A DNA stretch of 18,369 nucleotides from Burkholderiaceae bacterium (lineage in GTDB: Bacteria; Pseudomonadota; Gammaproteobacteria; Burkholderiales; Burkholderiaceae). Below, in pieces: positions 13,350 to 18,369 of the stretch. The notes below the pieces were generated by a model. It saw only the letters and a list, made by a program, of their open reading frames with translations. It had not been told where the DNA came from and did no database searches. Position numbers and translations under genes: made by a program. Location of the stretch: NCBI GenBank assembly GCA_030151165.1, contig JASLEM010000431.1, positions 1 through 18,369 on the forward strand. The letters are read 5' to 3'. Position 1 is the first letter of the stretch. Every line of letters begins with the position of its first letter.

Positions 13350-14312
13350 ATGCGTCACGTCGTCATCGCGATCTTTCCCGGCGTCCAGGCGCTCGACGTC
13401 ACGGGCCCGCTGGACGTCTTCGCCGAGGCCAACGACTACGTGCCGGCGTCGCAGGGCTACGCCTCGATCGTCGTCAGTGCCGACGGCGCGGCTGTGCGCG
13501 CGTCCAACGGCATGCGGCTGATGGCGGACGCCTCCTTCGACGCGGCGCGCGGACCGTACGACGTCGCGCTCGTGGCCGGCGGCCCGGCGTTGCCGGAGCA
13601 GCGCGTCGACCCGGCGCTCGTGCGCTGGCTGCAGGAGGTCGCGGCCCGCAGCCCGCGCTTCGGCTCGGTGTGCACCGGCGCCTTCGCGCTCGGGGCCGCC
13701 GGGCTGCTCGATGGCCGCACCGTCACCACGCACTGGCAGTCGTCGCAGGCGCTGGCGCGGCGCTTCCGCGCGGCGCGGGTCGAGGCCGACCGCATCCACA
13801 GCCGCGACGGGCCGCTGATCACGTCGGCGGGCGTGACGGCGGGGATCGACCTCGCGCTCGCGCTGGTCGGCGAGGATCACGGCGCCGCGGTGGCGCTCGC
13901 GGTCGCCAAGCGGCTGGTCGTGGTGGCGCAGCGGCAGGGTGGGCAGTCGCAGTTCAGTCCCTACCTGGCCGCGACCTCGCTCGACGAGAAGGATCCGATG
14001 GGCCGCGTGCAGTCGCACGTGATGGCGAACCTGCGCGGCGACCTGTCCGTCGCGCGCCTCGCCGCGGCGGCCGGCATGAGCGAGCGCAGCTTCGCGCGCC
14101 AGTTCGTCGAGTGGGCCGAGGTCACGCCGCACGAGTTCGTGGAGCGGGCGCGCGTCGACGCCGCCCGCAACCTGCTCGAGAGCACCGCCGCGCCGCTGAA
14201 GACGGTGGCGTGGGACTGCGGCTTCGCGTCGGCCGAGCGCATGCGCCTCGTGTTCGTGCGGCGGCTCGGCGTCTCGCCGGTGCAGTACCGGGCGAGCTTC
14301 CGCGAAGCGTGA
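13350..14312 (+). CDS. GlxA-family AraC regulator with DJ-1/PfpI-like N-terminal domain
   Basis: The 320-residue product combines a class I glutamine amidotransferase-like (DJ-1/PfpI) domain with an AraC DNA-binding domain. The first covers about 1-190: VVIAIFPGVQALDVTGPLDV at 4-23, the nucleophile elbow SVCTGAFALGAAGLLDG at 106-122 with Cys108, THWQSS at 127-132, and TSAGVTAGIDLAL at 158-170. The C-terminal domain (about 225-315) has LSVARLAAAAGMSERSFARQ and the second HTH in VAWDCGFASAERMRLVFVRR. The length and order match the GlxA family exactly. The amidotransferase-like part is normally a ligand sensor rather than an enzyme. It is transcribed away from the HD hydrolase, with 170 bp between. 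The ATG at 13350 follows GGAAGGG 4 bases upstream. Confidence 0.94.
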   Translation: MRHVVIAIFPGVQALDVTGPLDVFAEANDYVPASQGYASIVVSADGAAVRASNGMRLMADASFDAARGPYDVALVAGGPALPEQRVDPALVRWLQEVAARSPRFGSVCTGAFALGAAGLLDGRTVTTHWQSSQALARRFRAARVEADRIHSRDGPLITSAGVTAGIDLALALVGEDHGAAVALAVAKRLVVVAQRQGGQSQFSPYLAATSLDEKDPMGRVQSHVMANLRGDLSVARLAAAAGMSERSFARQFVEWAEVTPHEFVERARVDAARNLLESTAAPLKTVAWDCGFASAERMRLVFVRRLGVSPVQYRASFREA

Positions 14313-14342
14313 TGGGCCGGACGTCCGCGCGGGCGAGGGTAG

Positions 14343-14371
14343 TTGCCGGATCGGCGAACAGGGCTTATGCG
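14343..14371 (+). promoter_or_regulatory. Possible sigma-70 promoter of the maiA-cupin pair
   Basis: TTGCCG (14343-14348) and TATGCG (14366-14371) are 17 bp apart, about 70 bp before the maiA start codon. Both boxes are imperfect matches (TTGACA, TATAAT), but this is the only reasonable pair in the 125-bp gap after the GlxA-type gene. Confidence 0.3.
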
Positions 14372-14437
14372 GGCTCGATACCATGGCGCCCAATGCGACG
14401 CTGCAGTCGCCCCGACGACCCGCCGACAGGAGACACC

Positions 14438-15112
14438 ATGACCGCCCCCGACCGCTTCGAACTGTTCTCCTACTGGCGCACGTCGGCCACCTACCGTGTG
14501 CGCGTCGGGTTCCACCTCAAGGGCCTGAAGCCGCGCGAGACGAACATCGACATCGACGCCGGCCAGCAGCACGACGCCGCGTTCCGCGCGATCAACCCGA
14601 TGGGCGGGATCCCGGCGCTGATCGACCACGGCGAAGGCGAGTCGCCCACGCCGATGACGCAGTCGCTCGCGATCCTCGAGTTCCTCGACGAGACCTGGCC
14701 CGCGCCGCCGCTGCTGCCCACCGACGCGCACGGCCGCGCGCGCGTGCGCTCGCTCGCGCAGATGCTCGCGGCCGACACGCACCCGCTGGTGACACCCCGC
14801 GTTCGCAAGTACCTGACGACGACCGGCGGCTTCGACGCCGACGCATGGCGCGCCTGGCAGCTGCAGTGGTTCGGCGCCGGCATGCGCGCGCTCGAGCAGC
14901 GGCTCGCGGGCGAGCGCGAGACGGGCGTCTTCTGCCACGGCGACACGCCCACGATCGCCGACATCTGCCTGGCCAGCGTCATCAGCGTGATGCGCGTCTT
15001 CAAGATCGACTTCGACGACATTCCGACGGTGCATCGCATCATGGCCGAGTGCGAGAAACTCGAGGCCTTCCGCGCCGCCGACCCCAGCCGCCAGGCCGGC
15101 GCGCCGGCATGA
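14438..15112 (+). CDS. maiA: Zeta-class GST: maleylacetoacetate (or maleylpyruvate) isomerase
   Basis: The 224-residue product matches zeta-class GSTs, which use glutathione to turn maleylacetoacetate into fumarylacetoacetate in tyrosine catabolism, or maleylpyruvate into fumarylpyruvate in gentisate breakdown. The zeta signature is FSYWRTSATYRVRVGFHLKG (10-29), in place of the usual S-x-x-S-x-R-V-R, with Ser16 the likely catalytic residue. INPMGGIPALIDHG (52-65) carries the cis-proline and TQSLAILEFLDE (74-85) the glutathione-binding Q-S. GDTPTIADICLASVISVMRV (168-187) follows in the helical domain. AGGAG (14428-14432) is 5 bases from the ATG. A small cupin gene follows after 37 bp. No homogentisate or gentisate dioxygenase gene is in the window, so the pathway is not settled. 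Confidence 0.9.
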   Translation: MTAPDRFELFSYWRTSATYRVRVGFHLKGLKPRETNIDIDAGQQHDAAFRAINPMGGIPALIDHGEGESPTPMTQSLAILEFLDETWPAPPLLPTDAHGRARVRSLAQMLAADTHPLVTPRVRKYLTTTGGFDADAWRAWQLQWFGAGMRALEQRLAGERETGVFCHGDTPTIADICLASVISVMRVFKIDFDDIPTVHRIMAECEKLEAFRAADPSRQAGAPA

Positions 15113-15149
15113 ACCCCGCGCGCGACCCGCAGGACACGGAGTGCCCGAC

Positions 15150-15455
15150 ATGAACAACGCCGACTTCAGCAACGCGACCTACGACGCCTTCCGCCGCGAG
15201 GCGTTGAATGGCGGTGCCGACGAGGTGATGGAGCGCCACTGGGCGCCGAACCAGGTGGTCGAGACGCACAGCCATCCGTTCGACGCCGACGCGCGCGTCA
15301 CGGCCGGCGAGATGTGGCTGATCCGCGAGGACGGCACGCAGCACCTGAAGGCGGGCGACACCTTCCACCTGCCCAGCGGCACGCCGCATTCCGAGCGCTA
15401 CGGGCCCGAGGGCGCGACGTACTGGGTGTCGCGGCGCACGCCGCGCCGAGCGTGA
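15150..15455 (+). CDS. Small cupin-domain protein
   Basis: The 101-residue product is a minimal cupin barrel. Likely metal ligands are H40 and H42 (VVETHSHPFDADARVTAGE), with E54 as a candidate third, and H80 (LKAGDTFHLPSGTPHSERYG). The rest is a short, basic C-terminal tail. The ATG at 15150 is preferred to the in-frame GTG at 15141 because GGAG (15138-15141) overlaps that GTG and sits 8 bases before the ATG. It follows maiA by 37 bp on the same strand, so it is probably co-transcribed. The pairing suggests an accessory role in the same catabolic step, but cupins this small are too diverse to assign. It converges on a small XRE regulator, with two matching dyads between. Confidence 0.85.
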   Translation: MNNADFSNATYDAFRREALNGGADEVMERHWAPNQVVETHSHPFDADARVTAGEMWLIREDGTQHLKAGDTFHLPSGTPHSERYGPEGATYWVSRRTPRRA

Positions 15456-15458
15456 ACG

Positions 15459-15503
15459 GGATACGGCCCGGCGTATCCGGCGCGGATACGTGCTGCCGTA
15501 TGC
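15459..15503. repeat. Twin dyads GGATACG-N6-CGTATCC / CGTATGC between convergent genes
   Basis: The first dyad is perfect: GGATACG (15459-15465), 6 bp, CGTATCC (15472-15478). A second copy follows with a 25-bp offset: GGATACG (15484-15490), 6 bp, CGTATGC (15497-15503), one mismatch. Both lie in the 60-bp gap between the cupin and XRE stops. They could form tandem hairpins that end transcription from both sides, though neither has a T-run. They could also be a paired protein-binding site. Confidence 0.6.
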
Positions 15504-15515
15504 GATCCGTCGGCC

Positions 15516-15815
15516 TCAGCCCTTCTTGCGCAAGGCGTTGACGGCCTGCTCGCGCGCCTCGAGCGGCGACGCGTGGTACAGGAGCAGCATCTCCGCCATC
15601 GCGTCGTCCTCGGCGTAGAGGAAGGCGACGGGCACGTCGAGCGCCATCGCCAGGCGCTGCACCGTCAGCCAGTCGGGCTCGTGCTTGCCGCGCTCGTACT
15701 GGTTCATGCGTGCGCTCGCCGTCGCCTCGTCGATCCCGGCCAGCACGCCCAGCCGCTCCTGCGAGAGGCCGATCCGCAGGCGGGCCTCCTTCAGTCGCTT
15801 CGCAAGCGTCGCCAT
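15516..15815 (-). CDS. Small XRE-family transcriptional regulator
   Basis: The 99-residue product is a lone XRE helix-turn-helix domain (about 1-65). Key parts are LAKRLKEARLRIGLSQERLG, the recognition region IDEATASARMNQYERGKHEP and the closing helix LAMALDVPVAFLYAEDD. A short helical tail (70-99) may mediate dimerisation. The length is normal for chromosomal or prophage-type small repressors, but no phage genes or toxin partner are adjacent. The ATG at 15815 is preceded by AGGGA. An AT-rich patch with a CTAAG/CTTAG dyad lies about 57-71 bp upstream and is a likely autoregulatory site. The gene converges on the maiA-cupin pair. Its targets are unknown. Confidence 0.9.
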   Translation of the reverse strand: MATLAKRLKEARLRIGLSQERLGVLAGIDEATASARMNQYERGKHEPDWLTVQRLAMALDVPVAFLYAEDDAMAEMLLLYHASPLEAREQAVNALRKKG

Positions 15816-15851
15816 CGATCGTCCCTGGTCATGTCAGGGCGAGATGGTCTT

Positions 15852-15887
15852 TACTTTGCATCGGCGTCGCACTAAGGAATACTTAGC
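15852..15887. promoter_or_regulatory. Operator-like AT-rich patch upstream of the small XRE gene
   Basis: CTAAG-GAATA-CTTAG (15872-15886) is a 5+5+5 dyad, and TACTTTGC (15852-15859) recurs as TACTTAGC (15880-15887) 28 bp away. The patch is strikingly AT-rich for this genome and sits 37-72 bp upstream of the XRE start. It probably contains that gene's promoter and operator, and could also serve a plus-strand transcript. Confidence 0.45.
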
Positions 15888-16204
15888 GTGTTCGCCCGAC
15901 GGCCTCCCTGTCGTCCCGAACCTCCCGCGGGCGCGATCCCGATCGCACCAGGCCCGCGCATCCGCAGCGACGCCCGAACCCGTTCGGTCGCGTCCGCTCG
16001 CGCCGACCCGAGCCGCTCGCGCGGCCGCCTGTCGCCCGCGTCTCCCGACGCTCGCGCTCCACCCGCCGCACGTCCGGCGCATCGTCCTTCGTCGCCGCTG
16101 TCATCGACGCAGCGCGCCTGCCCGTTCCGCCCCTGCCCACGCCGCGGCTCGACCGAGCGCGGCATCGGCGTGGGGCGGCCTCCGTCACCTTCACCGCTGC
16201 CTCA
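15888..16204. other. Non-coding stretch, C-rich on the plus strand
   Basis: No convincing gene is present. Open frames exist on both strands, but their products are Arg/Pro/Ser-rich, lack a recognisable domain and lack ribosome sites. The plus strand is rich in C and T and poor in G (many TCCC, CGCCC and CCGAC runs), unlike the coding DNA on either side. Apart from the operator-like patch at its left end, I see no repeat, hairpin or RNA gene that I can support. Confidence 0.5.
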
Positions 16205-16507
16205 ATGTCGTCACGCTCCCTGGCTCATTGGCTTTGCGCCGCCGTCCTCCTGGTGTCTGCACCGTTCGCGTTGCGATGCGCCGGCTCTCGAATCCCGATG
16301 GCGCCGGCCGGCGTCGCGCCAGCGGCCGAGGGCGCGCCGTTGATCGGCGCCGCGCTGGCACTGGGCATGCTGCTCGCGGCCGGCGTCGTCTGCCTGCTGC
16401 CGGCGCGCTGGCTCGTGCGGGCGGCGTGGCTGCCCCTGGGGGTCTGGGCGGCGTGCGTCGTTGTGCCCGTCGCCGCGGCCATGTCGGCCGTCGTGATGCT
16501 GGCGTGA
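16205..16507 (+). CDS. Small hypothetical membrane protein (about 100 residues)
   Basis: The product has three hydrophobic segments: about 8-25 (HWLCAAVLLVSAPFALRC), 45-66 (LIGAALALGMLLAAGVVCLL), and 75-100 (LPLGVWAACVVVPVAAAMSA and following). It therefore looks like a small inner-membrane protein, or one with a signal anchor plus two helices. Third codon positions are strongly GC-rich, and the antisense frames are Arg/Pro-rich, which supports this strand. The start is uncertain: no Shine-Dalgarno precedes the ATG at 16205, and an internal ATG (16298-16300) also exists. I do not recognise a family. It stands alone, 137 bp from the convergent helicase gene, with the C-rich stretch on its left. 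Confidence 0.55.
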   Translation: MSSRSLAHWLCAAVLLVSAPFALRCAGSRIPMAPAGVAPAAEGAPLIGAALALGMLLAAGVVCLLPARWLVRAAWLPLGVWAACVVVPVAAAMSAVVMLA

Positions 16508-16643
16508 GCACGAGATGGCCAGTCTCGTGCGAGCCGCGCGACGATGCGCGGCACCCGTCGTCCGGGCCGATGATCTTCGTCGCGGTCGCCTCGACGACGT
16601 CGCCGCTTCGATGCCGCTCAGCCGTGTCGTCAGCCGGCCGCGA

Positions 16644-18369
16644 TCAGCGTCGGCCGCCGCGCTGCCACAACGGCTTCTTGCCCTTGAGGTGGCGCTCGAT
16701 GCCTTCGTTGAGGCGCTCGCGCAGGTCGAGCACCGCGTCCAGGTGCCCGTAGATGTTGGGGAAGCGCAGGTCGAGCCACAGCCACAGGGTGCAGGAGCGC
16801 AGCGCCTTCTCCATGTTGTCGAGGCGGCTGTGCTCGTCCACCTCGTCGAGGAACCACGGCGTGCCGGCCTTGCCGGTGAGCGCGTGCTGGTGCGTCCATT
16901 CGAGGAAGGCCTGCACCTGGGCCTCGGTGCGGGTGTCGACCGGCGCCTGCGCGTAGATGAAGCGCTGCTTCAGAGGCAGCTTGCCCGCGCTGCGATCGAG
17001 CTCCTCGGCCAGTTCCAGCATCTGGTCGAGCTCGGCGACGGCGAAGTGCGCGTTGTCCAGTTTCAACTGGTCGACGAACACGTTCAGCACGGCGCGCAGC
17101 TGCGTCAGGTGCAGGCGGGTGGCGATGGTGTCGACGTGCCACCAGTTCGGCGCGACGGTGGCCTTGAAGTCGCGCGGCGCGCGGGGCGGCTTCGGCAGCA
17201 GTTCCTTCAACGTGCGTGCCGCGGTCGGCTCGGCCTCGCGCAGCACGCCGGCGAAGCCTTCCTCGTGCATGCCGTAGCGGCCCGCGCGGCCGGCGATCTG
17301 ATGCACTTCCGATTCGTTGAGCACGCGGTCGCCCACGCCGTCGAACTTCTTCATCGTGCTGAACAGGACACGCCGGATCGGCAGGTTCAGGCCCATGCCG
17401 ATCGCGTCGGTCGCGATGAGGATGTGCGACTGGCCATGCGCGAAGCGCTCGGCCTCGCGCCGCCGCACCTCGGGCGGCAGCGCGCCGTAGATCACCGACA
17501 CCAGGTGCCCGTTGGCCGCTACCTGGTCGCGCAGCATCAGCACCTCGCGGCGGCTGAACGCGACGACGGCGTCGCCCTTCTTCAGCGCGGCGATCGGCAC
17601 CGGCCCGGGCAGCAGCTCCACGTGCTGCTTGCGTTCGAAGTTCAGCACCTTGCTGTTCTCGCCGCACAGCTTGAGCAGGTTCTCGATCGCCGGCGCGGCG
17701 TAGGCCGAGCAGATGATGATCACCTCGTTGGCCGGCACGCCGACGATGGCCTGCGTCCACGCCCAGCCGCGCGACGCGTCGAAGATCATCTGCGCCTCGT
17801 CGATCACGGCGACGTCGATCGGCCGGGACGTGTTGACCATCTCGATCGTGCTCGACACCACGCGCGCGTTCGGGGCCGGGTCGTTCTCCTCGCCGGTCAG
17901 CAGCGAGCAGGCGACGCCGCGGCCGGCGAGCCGGTCGCGGCCTTCGAGCGCCAGCAGCCGCAGCGGCGCGAGGTAGCAGCCGTCGTGCGCGGCGGCCAGC
18001 TTCTCGAACGCGGCGTAGGTCTTGCCGCTGTTGGGCTGCCCCACGTACAGCGTCACCGTGCGCTGCATGCGGCGCGCCAGCTCGAAGGTGTCGGGATAGC
18101 CCTGGAACGCCAGCTCGTCGTTCAGGCCGGCCAGCGCGTTGAGCTCGGCGACGTGGCGCTCCCAGCGGTCCTGCGCGCGCACCAGCGAGGCCTTGAGGTC
18201 GGCGAACGGCTGCGGCCGCGCGGTCTCCGCCTGCAGGCGCTGGATCAACGAGGCGACGTGTTCCGAGTGGCCGGATTCGGCGCGCGCGATCAGGTTCTCG
18301 ACGACCTCGACCAGCTCGCTGGCGTCCGCATATGGCGGCGCGGCGCCGAGCGCGGCCTTGAAGGCGTCG
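16644..18369 (-). CDS. SUV3-like superfamily 2 RNA helicase, N-terminus beyond the window
   Basis: This ATP-dependent RNA helicase resembles SUV3, the helicase of the mitochondrial degradosome, also found in some proteobacteria. The frame stays open to the window edge, so the TTG at 18248-18246 is probably internal; 574 residues are visible. Counting from the first visible residue, motif I (GQPNSGKTYAA) is at 110-120, motif II (VIDEAQMIF) at 188-196, motif V (IATDAIGMGLNL) at 318-329 and motif VI (HQIAGRAGRYG) at 356-366. The C-terminal part (PRDFKATVAPNWWHVDTIAT, then RFIYAQAPVDTRTEAQVQAF) matches SUV3 and ends in a basic KGKKPLWQRGGRR tail. The DEAQ box (DEIQ in most SUV3 proteins) is a small variant. 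A role in RNA decay or ribosome maintenance is inferred from the family. Confidence 0.92.
   Translation of the reverse strand, partial: DAFKAALGAAPPYADASELVEVVENLIARAESGHSEHVASLIQRLQAETARPQPFADLKASLVRAQDRWERHVAELNALAGLNDELAFQGYPDTFELARRMQRTVTLYVGQPNSGKTYAAFEKLAAAHDGCYLAPLRLLALEGRDRLAGRGVACSLLTGEENDPAPNARVVSSTIEMVNTSRPIDVAVIDEAQMIFDASRGWAWTQAIVGVPANEVIIICSAYAAPAIENLLKLCGENSKVLNFERKQHVELLPGPVPIAALKKGDAVVAFSRREVLMLRDQVAANGHLVSVIYGALPPEVRRREAERFAHGQSHILIATDAIGMGLNLPIRRVLFSTMKKFDGVGDRVLNESEVHQIAGRAGRYGMHEEGFAGVLREAEPTAARTLKELLPKPPRAPRDFKATVAPNWWHVDTIATRLHLTQLRAVLNVFVDQLKLDNAHFAVAELDQMLELAEELDRSAGKLPLKQRFIYAQAPVDTRTEAQVQAFLEWTHQHALTGKAGTPWFLDEVDEHSRLDNMEKALRSCTLWLWLDLRFPNIYGHLDAVLDLRERLNEGIERHLKGKKPLWQRGGRR

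Noticed and set aside
13961..15172. A 403-codon minus-strand frame over maiA and the end of the GlxA-type gene.
   Set aside because: Low-complexity Arg/Ala/Val composition, antisense to well-recognised genes, with no ribosome site.
15516..15815. The small XRE gene as the antitoxin of a toxin-antitoxin pair or as a prophage repressor.
   Set aside because: No toxin-like or phage gene lies next to it on either side; both neighbours are a convergent cupin and a gene-free stretch.
15888..16343. A 151-codon plus-strand frame ahead of the small membrane protein.
   Set aside because: Arg/Pro/Ser-rich product with no domain; it runs out of frame into the more plausible membrane protein gene at 16205.
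16359..16373. TGGCAC-N5-ATGC, a sigma-54-like match on the plus strand.
   Set aside because: It lies inside the small membrane protein gene with no gene start shortly downstream on that strand.
18246..18248. TTG as the true start of the SUV3-like helicase.
   Set aside because: The frame continues open for 40 more codons to the window edge with normal protein-like composition, so the start probably lies outside the window.

Overview
The window (18,369 bp) is very GC-rich, with G or C in almost every third codon position. It is densely packed with short genes on both strands. The mix points to a betaproteobacterium of the Burkholderiales, in the broad Leptothrix/Rubrivivax/Methylibium neighbourhood: an intracellular polyhydroxybutyrate depolymerase, a zeta-class maleylacetoacetate isomerase, a PEP-CTERM surface protein, a YeiE-like LysR regulator, a GntP permease and a SUV3-like helicase. 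This placement is inferred from gene content; there is no rRNA or other marker. I saw no tRNA, rRNA, IS element, CRISPR array or phage gene, so it reads as chromosomal, regulator-rich accessory metabolism.

Layout. 1-1536 (+): 3' part of a GntP-type permease and a SnoaL-like protein. 1550-3685 (-): LysR regulator, GNAT acetyltransferase, and an XRE-cupin regulator whose end overlaps the GNAT start. 3749-5451 (+): a divergent AraC-cupin regulator broken by a 7-bp tandem duplication, then an EamA exporter. 5644-6435 (+): a PEP-CTERM LamG-like exported protein behind a structured leader. 6437-7974 (-): a 75-residue unknown protein and phaZ. 8127-8786 (+): a glutathione S-transferase. 8791-9222 (-): a cupin, divergent from a YeiE-like LysR gene at 9395-10309 (+). 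10337-12286 (-): a two-gene exported operon, DUF305 protein then a YVTN beta-propeller. 12493-13179 (-): an HD-domain hydrolase, divergent from a GlxA-type AraC regulator at 13350-14312 (+). 14438-15455 (+): maiA and a small cupin. 15516-15815 (-): a small XRE regulator. 15816-16204: no convincing gene. 16205-16507 (+): a small membrane protein. 16644-18369 (-): a SUV3-like RNA helicase running off the window.

How the genes may work together. The most interesting pattern is regulatory. The promoter regions of phaZ, the divergent GST and the nearby cupin each hold a -24/-12 (sigma-54, RpoN) element with exact GG-N10-GC spacing and a predicted start 17-34 nt before the ATG. That suggests a small RpoN-controlled cluster around PHB mobilisation. 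Several divergent gene pairs also carry well-formed dyads between them: XRE/AraC, cupin/LysR and HD/GlxA. The other clear functional unit is the DUF305/YVTN operon. Its DUF305 protein ends in a Met/His-rich tail, and an 18-bp perfect palindrome lies upstream, which fits a metal-responsive periplasmic system.
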